Below, piece after piece: positions 46,744 through 54,789 of a DNA stretch of 64,000 bases. The first letter of the stretch is position 1. Each line of letters starts with the position of its first letter. Both the position numbers and the translations under genes were made by a program. Origin of the DNA: Sulfitobacter pontiacus. Lineage in GTDB: Bacteria; Pseudomonadota; Alphaproteobacteria; Rhodobacterales; Rhodobacteraceae. The stretch lies in the NCBI RefSeq assembly GCF_040790665.1, contig NZ_CP160849.1, forward strand, positions 1,327,501-1,391,500, given 5' to 3'. Under the pieces are notes generated by a model. That model was not told the origin of the DNA. It did not search any database and worked only from the letters and a program-made list of their open reading frames with translations.

Positions 46744-47669
46744 GTCAGGCTTTCCAGAAACGAAGGGGTCAGCACGCCGCTGAAGACATGGGCCGAGGGG
46801 CCAGTCATCCAGACGCCATCCTCGCGCCAGTCGATGTGCAGCGTGCCACCGTCCAGATCAATGCGCACGGCGCGGCCTGTCAGCCCTCTGCGTGCCGCTG
46901 CCACGGCCGTCGCACAGCTCGAGGAGCCGGAGGCCAGCGTGATGCCCACACCCCGTTCCCACACGCGCATACGGATGTGGTCGGGGCCAACGATCTGGGC
47001 GATCTGCACATTGGTGCGTTCGGGGTAGAGCGCGTGATGCTCGATACCGGGGCCAAAGGCGGGCAGATCAATCGCGTCAACATCATCGACAAAGAAGGTG
47101 CAATGGGGGTTACCCATGCCGGTGGCTGTCGGCGCGCCGTCAATCGGCAGCTCAAGCGTATCCATCTGGTGTGCCAGCGGAATTTCGTCCCAGTCAAGCT
47201 GCGGATGACCCATGTTGACCGATGTCAGCCCATTGCCGGCATCCCGCGCCGCCAGATCGCCGCGGTCGGTGGTCAGGTGCAGCTGGGTCTTGCCTGTTTC
47301 CTCCATCAGGAACCGTGCGATGCAGCGCGTGGCATTGCCGCAAGCGGCAGAGGTAGAGCCGTCGGCGTTGAAGAACGTCAGATGCGCATCAGCCGCGCCA
47401 TTCGTGATTACGGCCAGTTGGTCAAAGCCCACGCCGAACTGGCGATGCCCGATGGCCTGCGCAAGGGCAGGGGTCACCTTCGGGAGCGCCGGGGTGCCGT
47501 CGGTACGCACAGCACCCTCACGCGCATCCAGCACATCTTTCTCGCGCGCATCCAGCACGACCTTCTCGCGCGCATCCAGCACGACAAAATCATTGCCCAG
47601 CCCATGCATCTTCATGAAGGGCAAACCGTTGGTCAGATCACTATACATTCGGCGCATATAACGCGGCAT
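46740..47669 (-). CDS. dapF: diaminopimelate epimerase with N-terminal repeat insertion
   Basis: DapF converts LL-DAP to meso-DAP for peptidoglycan and lysine. The enzyme has two catalytic cysteines, here Cys110 (ACGNATRC) and Cys252 (GSSSCATAV). At 309 residues it is longer than the usual 270-280. The family N-terminus MHGLGNDFVVLDARE is followed by two more copies of the same octamer: VVLDAREK, VVLDAREK and DVLDAREG at residues 29-52. The extra 16 residues fall just after the first strand, where a loop may tolerate them. Start candidates at 47669 and 47648 both lack strong ribosome sites. mtaB follows with overlap. Confidence 0.93.
   Translation of the reverse strand: MPRYMRRMYSDLTNGLPFMKMHGLGNDFVVLDAREKVVLDAREKDVLDAREGAVRTDGTPALPKVTPALAQAIGHRQFGVGFDQLAVITNGAADAHLTFFNADGSTSAACGNATRCIARFLMEETGKTQLHLTTDRGDLAARDAGNGLTSVNMGHPQLDWDEIPLAHQMDTLELPIDGAPTATGMGNPHCTFFVDDVDAIDLPAFGPGIEHHALYPERTNVQIAQIVGPDHIRMRVWERGVGITLASGSSSCATAVAAARRGLTGRAVRIDLDGGTLHIDWREDGVWMTGPSAHVFSGVLTPSFLESLT
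47519..47590 (-). repeat. 24-bp tandem repeat, three copies, inside dapF
   Basis: Three consecutive 24-bp units, each containing gcgcatccagcac, encode the repeated octamer VLDARE. The two units nearest the N-terminus (47543-47590) differ only in their terminal bases (accttct against acaaaat); the third (47519-47542) is a little more diverged. The length is a multiple of three, so the frame is kept. Confidence 0.9.
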
Positions 47670-47752
47670 TTGAAACTAATCCAGCGAGAGTGAAATTTTT
47701 CGTAAGTTTCCGCTTGACCCCAAGGCCGCACCTTTCTAGATACCCGCCTAGT

Positions 47753-47828
47753 GGGCCGTTAGCTCAGTTGGTAGAGCAACTGACTTTTAATCAGTAGGTC
47801 GATGGTTCGAACCCATCACGGCTCACCA
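47753..47828 (+). tRNA. tRNA-Lys (UUU)
   Basis: The 76-nt cloverleaf has the acceptor GGGCCGT paired to ACGGCTC, anticodon stem ctgac/gtcag with the loop TTTTAAT-like (anticodon TTT), and T loop GGTTCGAACCC. CCA is encoded at 47826-47828. It is read opposite to the genes on both sides and followed by its own terminator. Confidence 0.95.
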
Positions 47829-47855
47829 CTACTTTCCAGTCTGACTGGAACGGAT

Positions 47856-47885
47856 AAAAACAGCGCCCCTCGGGGCGCTGTTTTT
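47856..47885. terminator. bidirectional terminator between tRNA-Lys and pxpA
   Basis: aaaaacagcgcccc-tc-ggggcgctgttttt is an 11-bp perfect stem with flanking A and T runs. It can stop both tRNA-Lys and the pxp operon. Confidence 0.93.
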
Positions 47886-47909
47886 CGTTTCAGGGGTTGG
47901 GTTTAGGGC

Positions 47910-48680
47910 TTAGCCCGTATGGCCTTCAAAACATTTCAGCGCGATCCCGGCTTCTTGCAGCGAGGATTTAACCGCACGGGCAATGTCGACGGCTTCGGGG
48001 GTGTCGCCGTGCAGACAGATGGTATCGATCGCGGCGGGAATTGTTTGTCCGCCCTCGGTCAGAATCGCACCGGCTTTGACCATTTTCACCATCCGGTCGC
48101 CCGCCAGTGCCGCATCGTGAATCACCGCACCGGGTTTAGAGCGGTCGACCAGCGTCGCGTCGTCGTTATAGGCGCGGTCGGCAAAGATCTCTCCGGCCCA
48201 CTTACAGCCAAGCGACTGCACCGCGTCCTGTTGCGCCGTGGCGGCCAGCACCATGACGATCAGATCAGGCGCGACGCTGAGCGCGGCCTCATAAAGGTCG
48301 CGGGCCAGTATCTCGTCCTCTGACGCCATATTGGCGAGCGCGCCGTGCAGTTTCAGGTGGCGGACCGATGTGCCAAGGCTGCGCGCCATGCCGACACTGG
48401 CGGCGACCTGATAGCGGACCTGATTTTGCAGCGTGGCCCGTGGCACCGACATGCGATTGCGGCCAAAGCCGGCCAGATCCATGAAACCGGGGTGCGCGCC
48501 GATGCCGACGTCATTGTCACGCGCCAGCGCCATTGTGGCAGACATCACATCGGCGTCGCCCGCATGGCCGCCACAGGCGATGTTGGCAGAGCTTATGATT
48601 TGCAACAAAGCGGCATCATCGCCCATTTTCCACGGGCCAAAGCTTTCGCCCATATCGGCATTCAGATCGACGGTCGGCAT
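47910..48680 (-). CDS. pxpA: 5-oxoprolinase subunit A (LamB/YcsF family)
   Basis: PxpA is part of the prokaryotic ATP-dependent 5-oxoprolinase that opens pyroglutamate to glutamate. It has 256 residues with VDLNADMGESFGPWKMGDD at the N-terminus. HLKLHGALANMASED and ADRAYNDDATLVDRSKPGAVI, both typical, follow. Its ATG directly follows the pxpC stop codon. Last gene of an operon with the TRAP transporter and an oxidase; the known family and the overlaps support joint function. Confidence 0.93.
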   Translation of the reverse strand: MPTVDLNADMGESFGPWKMGDDAALLQIISSANIACGGHAGDADVMSATMALARDNDVGIGAHPGFMDLAGFGRNRMSVPRATLQNQVRYQVAASVGMARSLGTSVRHLKLHGALANMASEDEILARDLYEAALSVAPDLIVMVLAATAQQDAVQSLGCKWAGEIFADRAYNDDATLVDRSKPGAVIHDAALAGDRMVKMVKAGAILTEGGQTIPAAIDTICLHGDTPEAVDIARAVKSSLQEAGIALKCFEGHTG

Positions 48681-49709
48681 TTAATGCTCCTCTTTAAAGG
48701 GGTTGTCGGTGGCAGAGATCGCGCCCCCCACCAGCTGATAGGCCAGCAGGTTGCGGATTTTGGCAGGGTCGCGGACCAGCGGTGTGACCTTCCCGCCAAG
48801 CGCCTTGATATCTTGGCGGTGCTGTGTCTCGAGCGTGATGGCCTGTTCCAGCGTTATGAATTCGAACCGGATCGCGGTGCCCGATGCGGCTTGCGCCACG
48901 CGGGGCAGGTCGCGGGGAATCACGGTCCCGATGCGGGGATAGCCGCCGGTGGTCTGGCATTCGCCCATCAGCACGAAGGGAGCGCCGTCGCCGGTGATCT
49001 GGATGTCGCCAGGCACGATGACCTCGGACAGGATGGACAGACCGCCCTCGGCGCTGAAGCCGTCGCCGTCGTGGTCCATGCGCACGCCCATGCGGTTGGC
49101 ACGCGGGTCGCGGGTAAAGGCGGTGTTCTCGAAGCGTTTGCGTTCATCAGCGGTAAAGTGGTCGGTCTGCATGCTGGCCACGACGCGCACGGTGCCGCCA
49201 TCAAAACGACTGTCGCGGGGCAGTTGCAGCCCCGTTTCGCGCGACTTGTCCGCCCCAAGGGGCAGCGCGTCGCCCGCAGCAAGCGGCTGGCCCAGACCTG
49301 CGCTTAGGTGGCTGGCCCGTGCCCCCAACAGTGTGTCAGAGGCGATGCCCCCGCCCACATGCAGATAGCCATAGGTGCCACCCGTGGTGCCGCCAATGGT
49401 CAGCTTTGCCCCAGCGGGCAGCATGTGGCTGGCGTTCCAGACGATGGCATCCCCGTCGATGCTGGCGGCCATGGTGGCCCCTGTCAGGGCGATACGGATG
49501 TCGGCGTCGCCCGTGAAGGTCCCGCCGGTGCCTGTCATCTCTATCACCGCAAGCTCGGGCGATTGGCCAAGCAGGGCGGCCCCTTCGTAAAGCGCCACGG
49601 GATCGGCGGCACCGCCCTTGGTCAGCCCTTGGGCACGCCAACCGGGGCGGCCCATATCCTGTATCGTCAAAGCGGGGCCGGCTTGGGCAATGGTGAGGGT
49701 CGCAGTCAT
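48681..49709 (-). CDS. pxpC: 5-oxoprolinase subunit C (biotin-dependent carboxylase-like, AHS2)
   Basis: PxpC is the AHS2-domain subunit of the 5-oxoprolinase complex. It has 342 residues, with MGRPGWRAQGLTKGGAADPVA and GYLHVGGGIASDTLLGARASH typical of the family, formerly called KipA. No biotin site is present. Start overlaps the pxpB stop (ATGA). With PxpB it forms the part of the enzyme that binds ATP or substrate; the exact division is not read from the sequence. Confidence 0.93.
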   Translation of the reverse strand: MTATLTIAQAGPALTIQDMGRPGWRAQGLTKGGAADPVALYEGAALLGQSPELAVIEMTGTGGTFTGDADIRIALTGATMAASIDGDAIVWNASHMLPAGAKLTIGGTTGGTYGYLHVGGGIASDTLLGARASHLSAGLGQPLAAGDALPLGADKSRETGLQLPRDSRFDGGTVRVVASMQTDHFTADERKRFENTAFTRDPRANRMGVRMDHDGDGFSAEGGLSILSEVIVPGDIQITGDGAPFVLMGECQTTGGYPRIGTVIPRDLPRVAQAASGTAIRFEFITLEQAITLETQHRQDIKALGGKVTPLVRDPAKIRNLLAYQLVGGAISATDNPFKEEH

Positions 49710-50443
49710 GCCAGCACCTCTGTCTCTGCACCGCCCTGACCGGTTTCATCCGCCGCGGTGATCTTGTCATACTCGGCGCGCGATATGGAGGGGAAGCACA
49801 GCTCGTCCCCCGGTGAGAGGGCAAAGGGCGTGTCGCTGCGCGGGCGGAAGGTCTTGAACGCGGTCTGCCCGATGTGGCGCCAGCCGGTTGGGGAGGCATT
49901 GGTGAAGATAATCAGCTGCCGGATCGCCACGATCAACGCGCCGGCGGGGACGGATTTTGTCAGCCCCTGCTGGCGTGGAATATCCCAGTTCTGCGGCAGT
50001 TCGCCCATGTAGGGCTGGCCGGGGGCAAAGCCGATGGTCAGCACCCGCACGCGCGCCTGCGACAGCTGTGCAATCGCCGCATCGGGGTCCAGCCCCGCAA
50101 GCTCTGCCGCTTCTTCAAGCTGTGGCGCAAGGTCGGTGCCATAGACCGTTGGCACATGCCACAGCGTCCGCCCCGTCGGCAGGTCAGAGGTGTACCAGTC
50201 GCGCGTTGCCAGCAGGTCGTGCAGACGGTCCAGCAGGGTGTCCACCGAAGCCGCCACCAGATCGATCTGCAGGAAGGTGGACACCAGCGAGGTGCTCGTC
50301 TCTGTCACCTCGGGCCAGTCGGCGGCATCCACGGCGGCGCGAAACGACAGGGCGGCGCGGTTCGCGGGCTCTGACATCGTGTCGGCAAAACGCACCAGCA
50401 CGCCGGACAGGCCAACGGTCTGGATCAGGGGGAAGTCGGTCAT
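49706..50443 (-). CDS. pxpB: 5-oxoprolinase subunit B (AHS1, KipI-like)
   Basis: PxpB is the AHS1-domain subunit. It has 245 residues, with a block VLTIGFAPGQPYMGELPQNW and RTLWHVPTVYGTDLAPQLEEA typical of the family. Bacillus KipI, a relative, inhibits a sporulation kinase, but a role in pyroglutamate catabolism is far more likely next to pxpA and pxpC. Its start overlaps the dctM stop (ATGA), which ties it to the transporter. Confidence 0.93.
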   Translation of the reverse strand: MTDFPLIQTVGLSGVLVRFADTMSEPANRAALSFRAAVDAADWPEVTETSTSLVSTFLQIDLVAASVDTLLDRLHDLLATRDWYTSDLPTGRTLWHVPTVYGTDLAPQLEEAAELAGLDPDAAIAQLSQARVRVLTIGFAPGQPYMGELPQNWDIPRQQGLTKSVPAGALIVAIRQLIIFTNASPTGWRHIGQTAFKTFRPRSDTPFALSPGDELCFPSISRAEYDKITAADETGQGGAETEVLA

Positions 50444-51750
50444 TGGGGCACCTGCCTTAGATTTTCGGGCAGCCAGGTCGCGATGTCGGGGAAGAAGATC
50501 AGGACAAAGACCATCACCACCATGATCAGGAACATCGGCAAGGCGGCTTTGGTGATATATCCCATCTCGTGATCCGTCATGCCTTGCAGCACGAACAGGT
50601 TGAACCCGATCGGCGGCGTGATCTGCGCCATCTCGACCACGACCACAACAAAGATACCGAACCAGATCAAGTCGATCCCCGCACCGCGCACCATCGGCTC
50701 AACCACAGCCATCGTCAGCACGACCGACGAAATACCATCAAGGAACATGCCCAGCACGATATAGAACACCAGCAGCGCCATCAGCAGTTGAAAGCGCGTC
50801 AGTTCAAGCGCAGCAATCCCGTCCGCCAGCGCGCGCGGCAGGCCGGTAAAGCCCATCGACAGTTTAAGAAAGGCCGCGCCCGCAAGGATCAATGCGATCA
50901 TGGCAGAGGTGCGCATCGCCCCCATCAGGCTTTCCTGAAAGCTGGTCCAGTTCAGCGACCCCTGCATTAACGCCAGCGCCAGCGACCCCAGCACGCCGAT
51001 GGCCGCCGCTTCTGTCGCGGTGGCGTAGCCCAGATACATCGACCCGATCACCACCGTGATCAGCCCGAAGACCGGCAGCAGAAAGCGCGAGTTGCGCAGC
51101 TTGGCGGCAAAGCTCATCCCTGTCTCGACGCTGGGGTTCCAGTCCTTCGAGGTCAGCGCGATAAAGGCGACATAGGCCATGAACATCAGCGCCAGAATAA
51201 GCCCTGGCAGGACGCCGGCAAAGAACAGTTCGGTGATGCTTTCGTTCACGGTGACGCCGTAAACGATCAGCGCGAGCGAGGGCGGGATCATCAGCCCCAG
51301 CGTGGCGGCACCGGCCAGCGTGCCGATGATCATTTTTTCAGGATAGTTGCGCGCCCGCAGTTCGGGGATCGACATTTTACCCACGGTCGACAGCGTCGCG
51401 GCAGACGACCCTGACACGGCGGCAAAGACGGTGCAGCCGACGATATTGGTATGCACCAGCCCGCCGGGCAATTTCGCCAGCCACGGCGACAGCCCTTTGA
51501 ACATATCCTCGGATAGGCGTGTCCTGAACAGGATCTCCCCCATCCAGATGAACAGCGGCAGCGCGGTCAGCGTCCACGAGCTGGACGAGGCCCAGATCGT
51601 CGTGACCATAGCATCGCCAACGGGGCGGGTGGTAAACAGCTCCATCCCGAACCAGGCGACGCCCATCAGCGCCAGACCAACCCAGACGCCGGTGCCCAGC
51701 AGGAACAGCAGCACAGTGATAAACAGAATGATCGCGTAAAGTTCCGTCAC
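50440..51750 (-). CDS. dctM: TRAP transporter large permease (DctM type)
   Basis: The large TRAP subunit is the cation-coupled translocation channel, with about 436 residues and eleven or more hydrophobic segments. Blocks LTALPLFIWMGEILFRTRLSE, GSSAATLSTVGKMSIPEL and ITPPIGFNLFVLQGM are family hallmarks. The start is probably GTG at 51750 with GGGAG 7 nt upstream, overlapping the end of dctQ's terminal sequence; an upstream start at 51780 would overlap dctQ. The next gene, pxpB, overlaps it by four bases. Confidence 0.94.
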   Translation of the reverse strand: MTELYAIILFITVLLFLLGTGVWVGLALMGVAWFGMELFTTRPVGDAMVTTIWASSSSWTLTALPLFIWMGEILFRTRLSEDMFKGLSPWLAKLPGGLVHTNIVGCTVFAAVSGSSAATLSTVGKMSIPELRARNYPEKMIIGTLAGAATLGLMIPPSLALIVYGVTVNESITELFFAGVLPGLILALMFMAYVAFIALTSKDWNPSVETGMSFAAKLRNSRFLLPVFGLITVVIGSMYLGYATATEAAAIGVLGSLALALMQGSLNWTSFQESLMGAMRTSAMIALILAGAAFLKLSMGFTGLPRALADGIAALELTRFQLLMALLVFYIVLGMFLDGISSVVLTMAVVEPMVRGAGIDLIWFGIFVVVVVEMAQITPPIGFNLFVLQGMTDHEMGYITKAALPMFLIMVVMVFVLIFFPDIATWLPENLRQVPQ

Positions 51751-51754
51751 AGCG

Positions 51755-52279
51755 TCACTCCCCAAAACTTTGATCGACAAGATCGCGGGTGAGACGGTGT
51801 TCGCCTTTTACGATCAGATAGAGCAGGTTATCGGTCAGCGCGATGGCAAGGATGCCACCGCCCACAACCATCACCGACTGCGGAATCCACAAGGATGTGG
51901 CGTCTTGCGACTGGCTGACTTCGTTGAATTTCCACGACCAGTAGACGAACCAATAGGCGTAGTAGGTGAAATACCACGCAATCGCCGCGGCAAGGCCGAA
52001 GCACCATATTTCAAGCAGCCGTTTCGGGCCTGCGGGCAGGGCGTTCAGCAGCACCGACACGCGGATATGCGCGCCACGGTTCAGCGCGTTGGCGAAAGCG
52101 AGGAAGCTGGCGGCGGCCATCGCATAGCCGGCATAGCTTGCCGCACCGGGAAAAACCTCGCCGGTCCAGCGGGCAACCATCTGCACCACGATCAGCAGCA
52201 GGATCGCGACAAGACTGACGGCAGCCAGGGCGCCGGATGCGAAATAGATGAAATCTAGCAGGCGTCGCAGGATGTTCAT
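51755..52279 (-). CDS. dctQ: TRAP transporter small permease (DctQ type)
   Basis: The 174-residue membrane protein has four helices, including FASGALAAVSLVAILLLIVV and the WFTYYAYWFVYWSWKFNEVSQ region typical of the smaller TRAP subunit. Start at 52279 (MNILRRLLDFIYF) has GGAGA 12 nt upstream; the frame is open to 52324. It partners with the large permease dctM downstream. Confidence 0.9.
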   Translation of the reverse strand: MNILRRLLDFIYFASGALAAVSLVAILLLIVVQMVARWTGEVFPGAASYAGYAMAAASFLAFANALNRGAHIRVSVLLNALPAGPKRLLEIWCFGLAAAIAWYFTYYAYWFVYWSWKFNEVSQSQDATSLWIPQSVMVVGGGILAIALTDNLLYLIVKGEHRLTRDLVDQSFGE

Positions 52280-52312
52280 GGGAAAGGTCTCCGGATTGGC
52301 GGATCGAACGTC

Positions 52313-52345
52313 AAACGGCGGCACCTGTGTGGGGCGCCGCCGTTC
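52313..52345 (-). terminator. hairpin between dctP and dctQ
   Basis: The arms aacggcggc and gccgccgtt form a 9-bp stem right after the dctP stop. Such intercistronic hairpins commonly let the binding protein be made in excess over the permeases. The T run is short, so partial termination or mRNA protection is likely. Confidence 0.65.
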
Positions 52346-52351
52346 GTTGAT

Positions 52352-53341
52352 TTACTGCATGGATTTGTAGCTATCGACGATCGCCTGACCGTCCTCGCCC
52401 GCATTCTCCAGCCATTCGGAGGTCATGGTGCCGCCGATGTCACGCAGGCCGGACATCAGCTCTTCGCTCGCGGGTTCCACGGTCATGCCGCCTTCGCGCA
52501 GCCCGTCATAGGTGAACTGCGTATAGTCCTTGGAGGCTTGCAGCCCGCGCGTTTCCGCATCGCTGGCACAGGTGGTGATGATCGCCTTGTTCTCTTCCGA
52601 GACATCGTTCCACACGTCATTGTTGATCATGATGTAGTTGCGCGGCAGCCAGGCGTCGACCTCGTAGAAATGGGTCAGGCTTTCCCAGACTTTCTGGTCA
52701 TAGCCGGTCGCACCGGACGAGATCATCGATTCCGCAACGCCGGTGGCAAAAGCCTGGCTCAGTTCGGCGGCTTCGATGGTGACGGGCAGCATGCCTGTCA
52801 GCTCTGCCAGACGGCTGGTGGCGTTGTTGTAGGACCGGAACTTGACGCCCTTCATGTCCTCGATCGTGTTGACCTCTTTCTTGAAGTACAGGCCCTGTGG
52901 CGGCCATGGCACGTTATAAAGCAGCGTCAGGTTCTGCTCTGCCAACAGCTCTTCGATCTTGGGTTTCGCGGCTTTCCACAGCTTGTCGGACGCCTCGAAG
53001 GACGGCGCGAGGAAGGGGATGGAATCAAAGCCGAAGATCGCGTTTTCATTCTGGTGACCCGACAGGATGCGTTCGCCCAGCTGGACCTGACCGGTCTGGA
53101 TCGCGCGTTTGATGTCGGCACCCGCGATCAGCGACCCGCCGGGGTGCACGGTGATCTCGATCTCGCCCGCGGTGCCTTCGGTCACGCAGTTGGCAAATTC
53201 AACGCCGTTCTCGGAATGGAAGTTCGACGCCGAATAGGCCATCGGCATGTCCCATTTTTCAGCCGCGAAAGCGGGTAGGGCGGTGGTGACCGTCAGGGCG
53301 GCGATCGCGACGCCTGTCATCAATGTGGTGGTCCGTTTCAT
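52352..53341 (-). CDS. dctP: TRAP transporter substrate-binding protein (DctP type)
   Basis: The 329-residue periplasmic receptor has a signal peptide (MKRTTTLMTGVAIAALTVTTALPAFA) and a mature start AEKWDMPMAYSASNFHSENG. The block FRSYNNATSRLAELTGMLPV includes the region with the conserved Arg that pairs with the ligand carboxylate in this family. The ligand is not evident from the sequence. The operon suggests pyroglutamate or a related cyclic amino acid; a Bordetella TRAP receptor group is known to bind pyroglutamate. It is separated from the oxidase gene by 39 bp. Confidence 0.92.
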   Translation of the reverse strand: MKRTTTLMTGVAIAALTVTTALPAFAAEKWDMPMAYSASNFHSENGVEFANCVTEGTAGEIEITVHPGGSLIAGADIKRAIQTGQVQLGERILSGHQNENAIFGFDSIPFLAPSFEASDKLWKAAKPKIEELLAEQNLTLLYNVPWPPQGLYFKKEVNTIEDMKGVKFRSYNNATSRLAELTGMLPVTIEAAELSQAFATGVAESMISSGATGYDQKVWESLTHFYEVDAWLPRNYIMINNDVWNDVSEENKAIITTCASDAETRGLQASKDYTQFTYDGLREGGMTVEPASEELMSGLRDIGGTMTSEWLENAGEDGQAIVDSYKSMQ

Positions 53342-53380
53342 GTGGTTCTCTCCTTGTTGGTATGTCTTTGGTTTGCGGGG

Positions 53381-54625
53381 TTAGCCCCTGCTAAACCGTT
53401 GTGGTGCATAGGGCTGCAGGTCGGTGTTGACGGGTTGCCCCATAACCAATCCTGCGACGAGGCGGCCTGTTTTGGGCCCGCCTGTCAACCCGATGTGGTG
53501 ATGCCCGAAGGCGGTAAAGACCCGGCTTGTGCCAACCTGTCCGATCAGGGGCAGGCTGTCGCTGGGGGCAGGTCGGTGCCCCAGCCATTCGATTTCGCGC
53601 GTGGCCCGAAGCTGTGGAAAGGCCGCCTTGGCCTGTCGCCGCAGCAGCGCCAGCGGTGCCTTGGACGGGGCGGCGTCAAGCCCGCCGAATTCCAGAATAC
53701 CCGCGCAGCGTAGGCCCTGCGCCATGGGGGTGGCAACGAATTTCCCGCTGGCGATCATCACGGGGCGCGCGGGCCCGCCCGTCGCGCCCTCGAATATCAC
53801 ATGATAGCCGCGTTCGCTTTCCAGCGGGACGTTCAGCCCCAGCTTGGCCATCAGCGGTTTCGACCAGACGCCGGTGGCCAGCACGATATCGTCACAGGCC
53901 ACGCGGCCTTGGGTCGTCTCGACCCCGGAAATCGCGCCGCCGGACAGGTCGAAATCCTTGACCTCGGCCTGCAGGATCGTGCCGCCGCCCTGTTCGAACG
54001 CCCGCGCCAGCGCGCCGACATAGCCGCCGGGGTCGCGGATAAAGCCGTGGTTCTTCATGGTGGCAGCTAGGTGAATGTCCGGCCCGAGCGTCGGTTCATA
54101 CTCGTGTATCTGCGGCCCCTCGATCAGCTCTGGCGCGAACCCCGCCTCCGCCCGCAGCGCCCAGGTGTAGGCTTCGGCGTCAAACGCGGCGCGGTTTCGG
54201 TAGGCGAAAACATAATCGCTGTCCCTCACCCAGTCGGACAGGCCCAGATCAGCGGTCAGGCTTTTGTGTTGGTCCACACTGTCGCTGACAATAGGCGCGA
54301 GCCCCTGCGCAATCCGGCGGGTGTCGCGGTCGTTCGCGACCCGCAGATACTTTGCCAGCCACGGCAGCAGACGCGGCAGATAGGGCAGGCGCAGGTAAAG
54401 CGGCACATCTGGGTTCAGCAGCATCGCAGGGGCTTTGGCGATCAGGCCGGGGGCGGTGACAGGTGCCACGGCGCAGGCTGCCAGCACGCCCGCGTTCCCA
54501 TGCGACGTGCCTGCCCCCGGTGCCGCGCGGTCAATGATCGTGACCTGCGCGCCTGCGCGTTGCAGCCAGATCGCCGAAGACACACCGACAATACCCGCCC
54601 CCACGACGACCACATGGCGCGTCAT
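53381..54625 (-). CDS. FAD-dependent amino acid oxidase (DadA/DAO family)
   Basis: The 414-residue flavoprotein has the FAD motif VVVVGAGIVGVSSAIWLQRAG at the N-terminus, then GTSHGNAGVLAACAV and the C-terminal block VFTAFGHHHIGLTGGPKTG, which match D-amino-acid dehydrogenase and related oxidases. The substrate is not known. It is the first gene before dctP, so it should act on an amino acid or imino acid that the TRAP system takes up, or on a product close to glutamate. The start at 54625 lies at the flavin motif. Confidence 0.88.
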   Translation of the reverse strand: MTRHVVVVGAGIVGVSSAIWLQRAGAQVTIIDRAAPGAGTSHGNAGVLAACAVAPVTAPGLIAKAPAMLLNPDVPLYLRLPYLPRLLPWLAKYLRVANDRDTRRIAQGLAPIVSDSVDQHKSLTADLGLSDWVRDSDYVFAYRNRAAFDAEAYTWALRAEAGFAPELIEGPQIHEYEPTLGPDIHLAATMKNHGFIRDPGGYVGALARAFEQGGGTILQAEVKDFDLSGGAISGVETTQGRVACDDIVLATGVWSKPLMAKLGLNVPLESERGYHVIFEGATGGPARPVMIASGKFVATPMAQGLRCAGILEFGGLDAAPSKAPLALLRRQAKAAFPQLRATREIEWLGHRPAPSDSLPLIGQVGTSRVFTAFGHHHIGLTGGPKTGRLVAGLVMGQPVNTDLQPYAPQRFSRG

Positions 54626-54789
54626 GGGCGACCCTTGGGATGAAAACAAAGACGGTTCGACATGGTTCTTGATTCCTTTCCGCTCACTTTGGCAGGGAAA
54701 AGCAATACGTCAACAAAATGTTTACAAATTGTCATCGTTGTTGCCTGCGCAGGCATGTACCGCCAATTCGTTCATCGAAACGGGGTGGG
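54626..54789 (-). promoter_or_regulatory. probable promoter region of the oxidase-TRAP-pxp operon
   Basis: This AT-rich gap between ycaQ and the oxidase is the only long gap upstream of the operon. The nine-base dyad ACAATTTGT (around 54728-54736) lies in it, and the -35-like TTGACG is nearby. The LacI regulator 1.4 kb upstream is a candidate to act here. This is inferred. Confidence 0.4.

Noticed and set aside
47519..47590. Tandem repeats resembling a CRISPR fragment
   Set aside because: The units are directly adjacent with no spacers and lie in-frame in dapF. It is a coding tandem repeat.
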